A stretch of DNA of 64,000 bases from contig SCFE01000089.1 of assembly GCA_004352715.1 (NCBI GenBank), forward strand, positions 630,084 to 694,083, given 5' to 3'. Positions 30,437-51,112 of the stretch are shown one piece after another. This DNA comes from Hofstenia miamia (lineage: Eukaryota > Xenacoelomorpha > Acoela). How positions within the stretch are numbered: position 1 is the first letter of the stretch; every line of letters starts with the position of its first letter. Below the pieces are notes generated by a model. That model saw only the letters and a program-made list of their open reading frames with translations. It did no database searches and was not told where the DNA came from. The translations under genes were made by a program, and so were the position numbers.

Positions 30437-32290
30437 CCACGAATGAATGCCACACCTACACCTATCGAGTGAAACATTTAATAAAAAACGGCAGAACAAA
30501 AAAGCTTTACAAAGTGCTTTTTTATCAATATCTTGGGAAGAAGTTCTTAACTATGATGTTGATTCGGGCTATGATAATTTTGTCAGTACATTGATGCATC
30601 ATGTCAATTTGTGTGTACCCACAATTGTCAAGCAGAGATCCGGAGTAAATTTCCGAAGCAAGAAATTTATCACTGTGTTGGGGAGTTGATTGTGAAAAAC
30701 AAAGCACGTTTGTTTGCAGAAAACAATCGAGGTACTTCAAATTGGTGACAAAAAAAAGATTTAGTACCAGAATCGAGACCTAATTTAACAAATGTGACAG
30801 CTGAAGACATTTTGCAAAGATTAATACGAACGACCAGTACATTGCCCGCCAAAATTGACGGGTGGTGGGAGAGACAATCGTTGGATTTCCGCTCTAGATG
30901 TACATAGAGTGTTAAAATCCTTAAATAAAACTGATACTGGACAAGACAATGTGCCTTTATGGGTATTAAAAGTATATTCAGATGAATTTTGTGACATAAT
31001 TGCGTATATTTTTAACAAATCAATACAAGAAGGTAAAGTTCCAAAACCAATGAAGTAGGCAAATATCCTACCCTTGCCAAAAGTAGCTAGCCCTAAAACT
31101 TTGGGTGATTTTCGACCAATTTCAATTACACCTATACTTGCCAGGGTTTTGCCAGTCTTTGGGAAAAGCGGTAGAGTCTGTTCTATGCAAAAATCAATTT
31201 GCTTATTGTAAAAGGAGCTCCACTTAGACTAGCTTAATTAAGATGCAGCACAAAGTAGGGATACATCTCGATAATCTCCCCTGTCGACTTGTATGAATGT
31301 TTTTTATCGATTTCTCTAAGGCCTTTGACATGGTTAAGCATAATTTATTGATGCAGAAGTTAAGTTTGCTTTCTATACCAATTGAAATTTATAACTGGTA
31401 TATCAATTTCCTTTCCGAAGGCAGGCAACGAGTAGTTTATGATGGGGTTGAAACAAATTATTTATGCGTTAATAGAGGCATCCCCCAAGGAACAGATTAT
31501 GCGCAGTTTCTATTTGCTTTATTTATAAACGACCTCCAGTCTTGCTTGCCCAATACCACCCTAGTAAAGTATGCTGATGATGGAACATTTATCGTAATCA
31601 GCCAGATCTGTCATTGCAAGAGTTATGCTCGCTCGAAAATTGGTGTGAAGTGAATGAAATGTTGTTAAACTTTAAGAAGACAAAAGAGATGGTTTGCTCA
31701 TTACCTCAAATTGTACTACCTCCTAGTATAAAGTGTATTGAGCAAGTTAACTCTCTAAAAGTACTTGGAGTTTATTGGCAAAGTAATTTAAAAGTCAAAG
31801 AGCACATAGAAAATCTTTTGAAAGATTGTAGTAGAAAACTATATTTACTCCGTCAACAAAAACAATACAATATTGATGCCCCTGGACTTAATCTACTTTT
31901 TATTTCTTGGATTTTAAGTAAGGGTATGTACTGTTGTAACTGTGTATGGTGGCGCTTCAGTTGTGTAGAGCAATAAGATAAACAGAATGTTTAAGAGGGA
32001 TTTTAAGTCTTTTTTCACGAAGAATATGTTTACTTTGCAAGATCTTATCAAGGAGAAGGACATGAGGATTTTTTTAAGCAACCTGTTGCGGATCCCAAAC
32101 ATCTACTGTATGGAATTCTGCCTCCAGTGCGACAGGGTTCTGGAGATGCGCGATCTTCCTCTGAGGCTTACAAGTCGAAATTCTACTTGCCAAAGATAAG
32201 AACTCAATGGTTCAAGAATATTTTTGTTAATCAGTGCTTATATTTGTACTGAAAATGTTATTTATATTTATTTTTGCTGGACGTTTTGTA
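30437..32290 (+). pseudogene. Non-LTR retrotransposon (LINE) reverse transcriptase pseudogene
   Basis: Sense-strand remnant of a LINE polyprotein lacking its 5' endonuclease. In order it shows a linker region (30447-30689), NRWISALDVHRVLKSLNKT (30875-30930), the FRPISITP motif near 31120, MFFIDFSKAFDMVKH with a catalytic Asp (31297), GIPQGTD near 31480, and YADDG at about 31570 for the second catalytic pair. A C-terminal part ends FYLPKIRTQWFKNIF near 32220. The motif set is that of the CR1/L2/RTE-like clades, and I cannot choose between them. Breaks include a stop after PKPMK (31058), several frameshifts, and loss of the endonuclease. It lies just upstream of the candidate exons at 32340-32818 and of the ATP synthase gene. 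Confidence 0.85.
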
Positions 32291-32339
32291 CCCGGTTCAA
32301 TTTAACATCTTTTTTCTTCTTCTTTCTTGTTTAAAAGAG

Positions 32340-32502
32340 GAGGATAGTAGACAATCGCATAAGTGAAGCATTGGGAGTCAACTTCCAAGAGGCTCCAAAG
32401 AAATCCAACATTGGAGGACATGTAATTACTGAGACGCGAAACAGTAAATCGGTTATTGACAGAAACGCAACACCTGCTCCAGAAGCCGTATGGACCAATT
32501 GA
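32340..32502 (+). CDS. Candidate exon, unidentified protein
   Basis: A strong pyrimidine tract (ttttttcttcttctttcttg) and an aaaag acceptor precede 54 open codons starting RRIVDNRISEALGVNFQEAP and ending in an in-frame TGA at 32500-32502. A donor-like gtatgg at 32487 would end the exon earlier, after ATPAPEA. GC content is higher than in its flanks. I do not recognise the product. If real, it is the end of a gene whose upstream part is missing or displaced by the LINE. Confidence 0.35.
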
Positions 32503-32696
32503 TCAGACACTTCTTTGGTTAACTAGGTCTCGCAGACACAACAGACGTCATGTGTGATTAAATCACTTTGTATTAATAGAGTAGCTTTATCTGTTTTGAT
32601 TGCCCTGAAATTAACTAATAGCATTGTAGGACAACAATTTACTAGTCAATTTCTCTCAATTCATTGACCTTTATCATCTTGTTGATACAATTTCAG

Positions 32697-32818
32697 GTTT
32701 CGCACTCGCAGACTACTTCGCATAACTCCCGATGATATTAGATCTCTGCTCAGTTTAAGCTGTGATATTCGCAATAGGTGCCTTAAAGTAAAAGAACATC
32801 CAACATGTGTTTATAAAT
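32697..32818 (+). CDS. Candidate terminal exon, unidentified protein
   Basis: After the acceptor acaatttcag the frame starting at the second base is open for about 40 codons (TRRLLRITPDDIRSLLSL, then CDIRNRCLKVKEHPTCVYK) and ends in TAA at 32818. It looks coding, but it does not join in phase with any donor I can find in the preceding candidate exon. Its stop is about 295 bp before the ATP synthase ATG. Confidence 0.3.
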
Positions 32819-33084
32819 AATGAATTGGAAATTGTATAAAAACTGCCCGAGATTCTAATTTCAATATTGCTATAGATATTCAATGTTTGCATGTCGAATT
32901 ATTTAAACGATTGTCTCAATTGTAATATGTAATTAAAATTTGTTATAAAAATATATTATAGAAGTTAAAAATAATTATTTTTTATTTCTGTTTCTAGAGT
33001 TAAGTCTAAAACTACTTTGCATAATACCACTTTTTATAAAAAATTTATAAATTTTCTAATATATTTAACAAACGGATAATTGGT

Positions 33085-33112
33085 ACAGTTTGTCCTTGTC
33101 AAACTTGCAGAA
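33085..33112 (+). promoter_or_regulatory. 3' splice acceptor immediately before the ATP synthase ATG
   Basis: A pyrimidine-rich tract ending cttgcag has its AG at 33109-33110, followed by aaATG. No 5' splice site for a local 5'UTR exon is obvious. An acceptor this close to the start codon is what spliced-leader trans-splicing leaves in flatworms and some other animals; a cis 5'UTR intron is the alternative. Confidence 0.5.
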
Positions 33113-41691
<8,579 letters not shown>

Positions 41692-42409
41692 TATAGTTTA
41701 AATATCATATTAAATTTAATGTTTCTATTGTATTTTTATAATTTCAGTTGTCACTATCTATCCTAACACCTATGTGCCAATATTCGGATTTTGAGAAAAT
41801 AGGAATTGCCTATTTCTATTGTGTTGAAGTACACAAACACGTTATTAAACTATTTGTTATAAATTACAAAAATAATATTCAAAGTTTGCAACCACATTGA
41901 AAATATTTTTCAGATAAAAATTTTCTCCATAGAAACAACTTTATTCTAAATACTGCTATCATAATCACTGTTTTACTATATTTAGCATTATTTCATTTTA
42001 TCATCACTATATACTTAAACCAAAATTTATGACATTTAAGTAGGTTTGGGGCTTTTCCTAAAAATGGTCTTGTTCATTGCAATATGCTCTAAAGATAGTT
42101 TGTATTTTTTCTATTTTTCTTATAAATATACAAAAGGGAATCAATGCAAGTGGTAAATAGTAAGGCAAAACATCAAATTGAATTTAAGCTAAAAATGTTA
42201 GTTGATTTTTAAGAAAATCCTTCTTGAACTTCGTTTTACTGAATTTGGATGTCCTCGAATGAAAAGTTGAACACGCATATAGGGTTTGAGAAACCCCAAA
42301 ATTTATTAATGAAAATGATCTTATGAAATATGAAGCATCATTAATACTATATAAACGTTTCCATTCCCAGTAGAATAATTTTCGTCATAAACATTTGTTG
42401 CCCATTTGA
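41692..42409. other. 3' flank of the ATP synthase gene
   Basis: Includes the 3'UTR. No canonical AATAAA close after the stop stands out. No other gene recognised. Confidence 0.45.
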
Positions 42410-42785
42410 TTTGTGAATCAATTTTATTTATTAATGAGTGGTTTGTTATTAAATAAGATATTACAGTATCTGTAATGACTTAATACTAGAGAGTTAACTA
42501 ACATTAACTTCATTTTTGCATTTATAAAATTGCCTACACGCGCAATAGATTTAATTCCCGTTGCCATTTTGCGTATGTGATTTGAATAGTTTAATTTGTC
42601 AATTGTTATTCCAAGATATTTGAAAGTTTCAACTTGAGCAATTTTTTACCCCGAAAAATTTAAAATATGTGATCGACGATCTTTACTAAATGGCGACATA
42701 ACACAGAATTCTGTTTTAGTGGGATTTACAGTTAAATTAAGAATATTGAAGTATTTTAGCAATTGAGATAGATTTTTCTAATTTA
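42410..42785 (-). pseudogene. LINE fragment (reverse transcriptase end), family B
   Basis: Minus-strand reading shows VNPTKTEFCVMSPF, HILNFSG, KIAQVETFKYLGITID, NYSNHIRKM and LVLSHYRYCNILF, the region just after the YADD core in CR1/Jockey-like LINEs. One in-frame TAA interrupts it. A fragment with the same wording lies at 61540-62440 on the plus strand, so both derive from one family. The adjoining LINE (42786 onward) seems to have inserted at its 5' side. Confidence 0.78.
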
Positions 42786-43804
42786 CTAATAATAATAATA
42801 AACATTTATTATCCATATATGGATACTAAACAGTAGTATATAAACAAAATTTACATTAATAATGAACATAAGGCACTCGGCAGAAACGACATAAACATTG
42901 CATATTTCTTGGTTGTTTTTAACGGAATAGTTATTTAAAAACTGTTGTTGGAAGAAGTCTTTTAATGATCTTTTTACTTGATTCATATAAATTGATGGAA
43001 GTATTTTGATGTATATAATTTGCAAGCATTGCAATTCTATTTAAATAAAAAGATCTGGTTGATTCTTTTCTTATATCCTTTGATTTGAAAATTGTAAGAT
43101 TTGAAGAACGAACCCGGTAATTTGTTGGTAGATATTCAGATATTATTTTTGATAGTTCCAAATCATATTGGTCATTCAATAGCTTATTAAAATATATTAA
43201 ATCAAGTAACTGAAAATAATAAGGTATCGGAAGCATGTTTAAGCGTATCAATTGTGATTTATAATCAAGACCTGGTAGTATCCACTTAAAACATCTATGT
43301 TGAAAGGCTTCTAGATTGTCAATTATGAAGGGGGATAATTCCATCAGAATTGAGCCATAACGTAGAAATGATAATACGAATGATTTGTATAGTTAATTTG
43401 ATTTTAAAATAAGTTGAATAAGGAATATTTCGTTTAATATTAGAAAAAAGATAGCTGCAACTTTTTAATTTCTTCAAATGATTAGTAGACCAAGAAAGGT
43501 TTGGTGTTATCAGGCCCAGATCTTTAACAAAGTCATTTGCTACAATTGGTGCTGTTATGAGAGGAATAGACTGTGTTACTTTATCACCAAATCTAATAAA
43601 TTTAAATTTATCGATATTGAAAGATAAGAGATTAATATTTGACCACGTTTGTATTTTATTGAAATCATTTACAATATTGTTAATATCAGAACTGCATAAT
43701 TTAACGTCATCCGCATACATAAATATCTTACTAAAGTTAGAGCTTAATGGCAGATCATTGATGTATATTATAAACAAAAGAGGGCCAAGGACAGACCCTT
43801 GAGG
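42786..43804 (-). pseudogene. LINE reverse transcriptase, 3' part, entering an assembly gap
   Basis: From the gap edge at 43804 the minus strand reads PQGSVLGPLLFIIYINDLP, then FMYADDVKLC with the catalytic YADD, then a long open region to LWLNSDGIIPLHN. A frameshift near 43340 leads to MELSPFIIDNLEAFQHRC and continues to LLPTTVFK. After two stops the same frame gives MQCLCRFCRVPYV, the Cys-x-Cys-x2-Cys-Arg motif seen in the LINE at 39.3 kb. The 3' tail is (ATT)n at 42786-42800. Few disruptions over about 290 codons make this one of the better preserved LINEs. Its 5' half lies in the 1000-N gap. Confidence 0.88.
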
Positions 43805-44804
43805 NNNNNNNNNNNNNNNNNNNNNNNNNNNNNNNNNNNNNNNNNNNNNNNNNNNNNNNNNNNNNNNNNNNNNNNNNNNNNNNNNNNNNNNNNNNNNNNN
43901 NNNNNNNNNNNNNNNNNNNNNNNNNNNNNNNNNNNNNNNNNNNNNNNNNNNNNNNNNNNNNNNNNNNNNNNNNNNNNNNNNNNNNNNNNNNNNNNNNNNN
44001 NNNNNNNNNNNNNNNNNNNNNNNNNNNNNNNNNNNNNNNNNNNNNNNNNNNNNNNNNNNNNNNNNNNNNNNNNNNNNNNNNNNNNNNNNNNNNNNNNNNN
44101 NNNNNNNNNNNNNNNNNNNNNNNNNNNNNNNNNNNNNNNNNNNNNNNNNNNNNNNNNNNNNNNNNNNNNNNNNNNNNNNNNNNNNNNNNNNNNNNNNNNN
44201 NNNNNNNNNNNNNNNNNNNNNNNNNNNNNNNNNNNNNNNNNNNNNNNNNNNNNNNNNNNNNNNNNNNNNNNNNNNNNNNNNNNNNNNNNNNNNNNNNNNN
44301 NNNNNNNNNNNNNNNNNNNNNNNNNNNNNNNNNNNNNNNNNNNNNNNNNNNNNNNNNNNNNNNNNNNNNNNNNNNNNNNNNNNNNNNNNNNNNNNNNNNN
44401 NNNNNNNNNNNNNNNNNNNNNNNNNNNNNNNNNNNNNNNNNNNNNNNNNNNNNNNNNNNNNNNNNNNNNNNNNNNNNNNNNNNNNNNNNNNNNNNNNNNN
44501 NNNNNNNNNNNNNNNNNNNNNNNNNNNNNNNNNNNNNNNNNNNNNNNNNNNNNNNNNNNNNNNNNNNNNNNNNNNNNNNNNNNNNNNNNNNNNNNNNNNN
44601 NNNNNNNNNNNNNNNNNNNNNNNNNNNNNNNNNNNNNNNNNNNNNNNNNNNNNNNNNNNNNNNNNNNNNNNNNNNNNNNNNNNNNNNNNNNNNNNNNNNN
44701 NNNNNNNNNNNNNNNNNNNNNNNNNNNNNNNNNNNNNNNNNNNNNNNNNNNNNNNNNNNNNNNNNNNNNNNNNNNNNNNNNNNNNNNNNNNNNNNNNNNN
44801 NNNN
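43805..44804. other. Assembly gap (1000 N)
   Basis: Exactly 1000 N, probably a default size. The left edge is in a LINE reverse transcriptase and the right edge is a (TA)n tract (44805-44822). Confidence 0.98.
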
Positions 44805-44822
44805 ATATATATATATATATAT

Positions 44823-45750
44823 TTGAATTGCTTGCTAAATGAGCAAAATTTGACTTGTATCAATTCCAAAAATTCACAAACATCTCTAAATTGGGTTCTT
44901 AGCCCTTTCCAAAATCACTGATTTTCTAATGGAAATATTAAATTGTTAAATTTAATTTTTGATTGTTTGATTGGGTTTGTATTTGTTTTATAATATATGG
45001 ATTAGTTAGTTTTCATTTTAGTGGCAAATTTGAATTCATGAATATTTCATAGGCCCATCAAAATTTGCAATCAATGGTGAATTAATAATAAATGAATAAA
45101 TTTTGGATTAAATACAACTTTGCCGTAACTGATTCTAAATTGAAATGTATCATACATGCTTTAAGTCGTTTGAGATTTATACCGTAGAAATCGCATGTTG
45201 TTCGTAGATTGTTGTTTTATCAATCGTTGCATGATCTCAAGGAACTCCCATCCTTTATTTTTTCTAGAATGGTTTCAATGTAAATGAGATATTTTGCAAT
45301 TGTTCGGTAACATGAGATTGCTTCTGTGGAGTGTAACGATTTGGTGATAGCTGTCAGGATTTATTCATTGATCCACAACTATTCCAATCAAATGTAAGCG
45401 ATGAAATTCCACTGTTGATAATTAACACTTGCCAACAGTTCCCTTGGGGATGTTTGGAAATTTCAAAGATTTGGTTCATCTAATTGTAAACTATTTCAAC
45501 TAGTGAATTAGTTTAGAACGAACAAACACTAAGGTTTGTTAACATACATTGCTGAAGTCATTCCATGAAGTTGCCCATATATTTCTTTATCGAGCTACAT
45601 TCTTTCATAACATTATAGCAATTTTAGAAAGTTATTGGTCTTCGATATTTATAGTTTAATATTTTCCACTCATCACGTGCACTAACAGTGTTATTTGTAT
45701 TTTTGGCAAATAGTAGTTGTTTAATTTGAATAGTTCATGATTGCTATTGA
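44823..45750. other. AT-rich noncoding stretch
   Basis: No gene recognised. Confidence 0.4.
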
Positions 45751-46350
45751 AGGAATTTTTTGTAACTCTATTTAGGTTGAGCTTTTGGAAATACTTAAAG
45801 GGCTGGGACGGTGTAAAGTTACCTCTACTTATACTTAGTTTCCGTTCTATTGACCCAATCAGTCGTAAGCCTGATCATTAACCTTTACAAAAAACTTTTC
45901 ATTATTCCAATGTGGGCATAATTTTTCTGACGTTAGCATAGTTTAAAGTTAGGTATGGATTTTTATAATTTTAGGCACACTCTTGCCACCAGCTGAATAA
46001 TAGCCCAAAATGATGTTTTTCTCATCATGANNNNNNNNNNNNNNNNNNNNNATTGAAGGAATTTTTTGTAACTCTATTTAGGTTGAGCTTTTGGAAATAC
46101 TTAAAGGGCTGGGACGGTGTAAAGTTACCTCTACTTATACTTAGTTTCCGTTCTATTGATCCAATCAGTCCATAATTTTGCATGTCGTAAGCCTGATCAT
46201 TAACCTTTACAAAAAACTTTTCATTATTCCAATGTGGGCATAATTTTTCTGACGTTAGCATAGTTTAAAGTTAGGTATGGATTTTTATAATTTTAGGCAG
46301 ACTCTTGCCACCAGCTGAATAATAGCCCAAAATGATGTTTTTCTGATCAT
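45751..46350. repeat. Direct duplication across a 21-N gap
   Basis: Bases about 45751-46030 recur at 46052-46350 around a 21-N gap (46031-46051). The second copy has 14 additional bases (cataattttgcatg) and a few substitutions, as expected of two alleles. The second copy has an uninterrupted minus-strand frame of about 70 codons (46261 downward) that the first copy breaks. I do not recognise its product. Confidence 0.85.
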
Positions 46351-47254
46351 GATCAAAGAAATATGCGTCATAAACATATACACACTCACTGGCAAGTCAT
46401 AATAATCAAAATAATGGCCAATTCAGGGGATAAATTTATATTCAAAATCATCCAAAATTTAACCATAAATTTTTTTCGAAGAAGGGAATCGACCCAAAAC
46501 TTTTTGAAAATGCGTAAAACTAAATTTGATGCGAGTAAAATTCTGGGTGGGTCTTCAGCCCGCATCAATTATTTCATAATAATCAATGTGTGCGAGGGGG
46601 TAAATTTACACCCCTCAACCAATTAGGGTTAGTTTTAAAGAAATTCTCACACAAATGGTTTGTGATGCGGGAACTGCTTAAGAATTGTTTCTGATTTTTT
46701 TATAAACTTTTTACTGATTTCTATGAATAAATGTATATTTCTTAAATTTCCGGAATAATAAATGACGTCGCTTAAATTTGACGTTTGTCTGGTGAAGTTG
46801 AATGTTCGTTTTGTGAGATTTTACAACGAAGAAATTTATAGCACCATCCTCCTGTTGATTTGATTTTACCTAGAACTCCCATGGGACATCATAAAAAGTA
46901 AATCGAAACAGTTATCCTTTGAAAGCGTCTGTCACACCTCTATCGCACGATTTAATTTTCTGCCGGCAATAAACTTGATTGAGCGGATCTCTTATAATGC
47001 TAAGCTAATCGATTAGTTTCTTTTCAAAAACAATTAATACTTTTGATTATTAGATTGACTTTTAATTTTATTGTGCATTTAAAATTTTAAGCTCTGTCTA
47101 GCTGTTATGTCACCTGTCTTAGTGGCATACATTGCACACGCGAAATTTATTAGCTTCCAAACCCAAAGAAATTTTTGATTTTGATGGGATCAGCTAGATA
47201 GCAGTGTCGGTGCAACAAACCTAATATATTTACAATTCTATAAATTACACTCCT
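46351..47254. other. AT-rich noncoding stretch
   Basis: Short open frames on both strands at 46363-46626 are not recognisable. No repeat ends found. Confidence 0.4.
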
Positions 47255-47269
47255 GCAGGAGCAAAATTT

Positions 47270-47350
47270 TAATGGCCCCAGTCCCATTGGTCAGTTGGAC
47301 CAGGTCGCAGTCCCGTTCGCCTGAAAGTCTAATCCCATTAGTCGCACTTC
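47270..47350. repeat. Short minisatellite-like repeat
   Basis: Three related words (agtcccattggtc, agtcccgttcgcc, aatcccattagtc) spaced about 27-29 bp apart in a GC-richer patch. Confidence 0.45.
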
Positions 47351-47601
47351 ATGACTACTATGAAACCCATTGAGAATTTATTTCTTGATAGGTACTGTAA
47401 ATAATAGTAATCCTTATTCTCCCACTATATTTAAAAGTATCAGTGATTTCACACTTTATTTTAATAGTGCCAAAAACACTAGATTTTTTAAAATATTGAT
47501 GGATTTCTTACTAAGTCAGAATATATCAAGAACTTTTGCTCTTTTGTTGTTTGATAATAATTCAATGGTGACCATTTACCAGTGCAACAGTTATGTTTAT
47601 T

Positions 47602-47964
47602 CAGACTTTTAACGAGCCGAGCCGAGCCGAGCCGAGCGGAGCAGAGTATTGGATATACAACGAGACCAAAACGAGCCGTTTTTAGGCAAACCAAATTTAT
47701 AGTGCTGCTTGTAAATTCAATTATGCAGATTTTTCTTATTTTTTCAATCAATAGTCCTTACTTATAATCGTATTTTAGAAATGTTTATTAAATAATAGGA
47801 AGAGCCATTGAAAAAATTCTGAGAGCACAATATTTTAAAAAAATAACAGAGCTAAAACGGGCCTCATTGAAGGATTTTCTGTGGCGAGCCGAGCCAAACT
47901 TACTCAAAATTTAAACGAGCCGAGCGGAGCCGAGCTTAGAAATGACGGCTCGTTGACAAGTCTG
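47602..47964. mobile_element. Complete hAT-type MITE with 8-bp target duplication
   Basis: A 363-bp element. The left end is CAGACTTTTAACGAGCCGAG and the right end in complement is CAGACTTGTCAACGAGCCGT. It is flanked by perfect 8-bp direct repeats TGTTTATT (47594-47601 and 47965-47972), the target duplication size of hAT transposition. Both subterminal regions carry tandem gagcc pentamers. It has no open frame that matters. The exact target duplication suggests a fairly recent insertion. A truncated, diverged relative is at 41183-41455. Confidence 0.93.
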
Positions 47965-47972
47965 TGTTTATT

Positions 47973-50540
47973 CAATGGACTTTGCATTGTACAAGATTGT
48001 CAAATTATTCTGTCATTTTTAAATGACACAAAAGTGTTTAACATTTTGCCAATAACTAACACTGGTGTTTTACATTCAAATTGCATAGCAATATGCTTCT
48101 ATCTTTTTGATTGTTATAAAATATAATTTAATTTGCGAATGAAATTATTCAACAGTAGTTGTGTAATATGAGTAATAACATTTTTTAAAATTATTTAGTT
48201 CTTCATTTTAATGAATTAAATCATTTTGTTAATCTCTCTTTGTTTGCATTTAGACAATAGATTCGGGTTATTTTTCTGATTTAGGTAGTATATTATTTAG
48301 GCTTTATGGTTTTCTCGCGATTTGTGGGGTCTCTGTTCCATCAATGCGATTACTTCTAGTGACTTATTACAAACCAAAAAGACGCATTTTATGATTGCTT
48401 TGTCTTCGTACAGTATGCTATTTGAAAAGATAGAGGAAATTAAATTTCCCACTTTAATCTCCACCCTCTGTCAAACAATTCTATCCTTCTACGAATTGAA
48501 ACTTGTTTGTTTTAATGAACTCATTTAGCGTGCAACTGAATCTATTATCTTAGAAACCTATTCAACCACAACTGTTTATAACATATGCGTTGAATAATTA
48601 TAATGTCATTAAGTTATCATTGTTGCGATTTACGTTATAGTAAGTTAGTGACGGTAGCGCTTTCAATGTATAGAAAACTTTTGTATTAAAATTGTTGAAT
48701 GTGCCGTCAATTTGACGTTTTGCAAAAATAATTACTTTATAAATATTTTTCTGTAAAGTTTACTGATTTGAATTTCAGTGAAATGTATACCGCAAAAATC
48801 TAATTTATTTGTTAGTATTTGAGGCCTACCCATAAAGAATTTTTGTTAGACAGGGTCTACTTTAAACTGACTCTTACCAATAAATTTGCTAATTGGACAT
48901 CACAAGCATTAACGGTCATGATCAAAATTATCTGATCACTATTCATAACAAAATACGTTTGCGAGTATTCAAGATATATTTCTGATTTTTTCACATAATA
49001 TGGTTAATTTTTTCCTTGTGAGTTAAAAGTTCTCTTGAATTTTTTGATCAGACATTTGATTGCCTCTTTTGCCCTTCTTTACGCACCACTGAAATATATT
49101 ATACTAGTATAATATTTATGCAGTCAGTATCTAACAGAAAACTTCAATTTAGAATGAAAAATTTGCAATTTATAGAAATTTATACCAAACTTGTACACTA
49201 AAACATCAGCAATCTTGATGCGCAAATACTGAAGAAATCCTATTGTTATATACTATACGGAAAAACTAGAGAATTGTCAAAAAATGGTAAAAAAATGAGA
49301 GATATGCCCCGATGTGATTTCTTTTGTTTGTAGACTCTAGTTAAAAATATCTCTTACAATTCAAAGCCAATAATGTCGGTTGTTTTGAGCATGATAAATT
49401 TGTCCTGTCAATTTGAAACAACGAATCTTTCGATATTTGTAGCATACGTTCATTGATTAATTTAAGCTGTGCGCAGAAAGAAATATCCCTCGTCGAATTC
49501 TGTTTTACTTTTGGATGAACAGCTCTGTCACATCCTTACCAGCAACCGCGGCTTAACGAGATATACAGCATTGACTTCATTAAATGTCACGTGAGCAATC
49601 ACAAAAGCAGGACAATTGTCACGCATCTCAAGCTAAATCATGAAAGTCACTTGCAAAAACTGATTTGATAAGAATTTTGTAACATTTTATTAAGAAGAAA
49701 CATGAGAAGTGGATTTTTAAAAATTGATGAAGTAATCTTTTGAATCTATGATATGATTCAAATATTTAGTTGGGAACTAGTTCAATAAATAGTAGCAATT
49801 AAATTTAGAGTAATAATTAACACAATTTCGCAATAGAGGTATAAAAATTTTACCCAAGTAATTACCTATGGAATCATCGCGTGCAATGACTATAAAATTC
49901 ATGTTGACTTCATTTGTTAATGATGCATGTTTAAAACACAAATATCGTCTGCGTATTGTTACTGCAACTACTGATTTTTTAATTTGATCGATATAATTCC
50001 TTTTCGCTTTTTCGTGACTTATGGTTGCATGACTTCATTCAATTATATCAAATCAATGGTTCAACAAGAAATTCACTGCAGTGTTTAGGTAGCTTGAATT
50101 TGTTAGTAGTAATTTTCCATTTTAATTATTTATATTATTCTTAAATATTTTGATGTATTATCTAATCTCAATACTTTTGTATATTTCAAATAAGTTAAAA
50201 AAGTCAAAACTGTAAATCATTTGTCAGAAATATGACTTGACATCAAGTGATTTAACCTCCAAAACAATGTGAAATAGAATATATTTAATAAAAGTTTATT
50301 AGTTAATTTGTTGCACTTGTTAGTTTTTATCAGGTTTTGTTTGCTTTTCAAATTTATTCTTTCCTTATGTGCAGTTTCAGCAAATCTGAGAACATTGAAT
50401 TTTGATATTATGTTTCACAAATGTTGCATCTATTGAAATGAAGTGTTTGGGATTGAAAACGCGAAACGTTAAAGTCTTTTTATCCTGCAAGACATCCACA
50501 TGCGGAAAATACTTCAAATTTACATTATGACTATTCAAAT
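47973..50540. other. AT-rich noncoding stretch
   Basis: No gene, splice-site pair around coding sequence, or paired repeat ends recognised. Confidence 0.4.
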
Positions 50541-50890
50541 TATATATATATATATATATATCGTAAATCCTCGTTTATAAAGTCGCCACCATGTAACATC
50601 CGCACCCCAAACATTAAAGGTTTTGTGAATTACAGTTATACAGTGTGTATGCGCTGCATTCACCCTACCACATTAATTTTATCAATGCTCACATACGTTT
50701 TCCATTCACTTATCAAAATTTAGATTAACCTAGTCACAACCTAGTTTCGTAGTGTTTTACTCTTAATAAATTATTTTCAGCTTTTGCGCATAATAAAAGG
50801 TACCTCAACACTGAATGTAGGGAGAAGAGCGAAATTTACAGATATAAATTTTAGAATGCGAGTATAAACCGTTTACAAGGTTTTATATAT
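50541..50890. mobile_element. Probable MITE flanked by (TA)n
   Basis: About 325 bp between TA tracts. The left end cgtaaatcctcgtttataaa is imperfectly complementary to the right end gtataaaccgtttacaagg. No coding capacity. The same block is repeated at 51212-51557 (assembly duplication). Confidence 0.5.
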
Positions 50891-51112
50891 ATACACATAT
50901 ATATATATATATATATATAAAGGTATGTGGATTATCTAAAAGATTCATTATGAATAAAATATACTGTATGTAATGTAGTTGTTCATTCTATGCTAGATGT
51001 ACTTCCAAAATTCCAGTTGAATTTGTAATAATGAATTTTGCGAAATTTTCAAAATTCGAATATTTAAAATTGATTCATCACTATGTCGGTAAGCAATGCT
51101 TCTAATGTGTAG

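Noticed and set aside
30525-30740. Minus-strand frames within 30.5-31.0 kb
   Set aside because: Shadows of the plus-strand LINE pseudogene.
43319-44869. 516-codon minus-strand frame
   Set aside because: Most of it is N. Only the part below 43804 is real sequence, and that is LINE reverse transcriptase.
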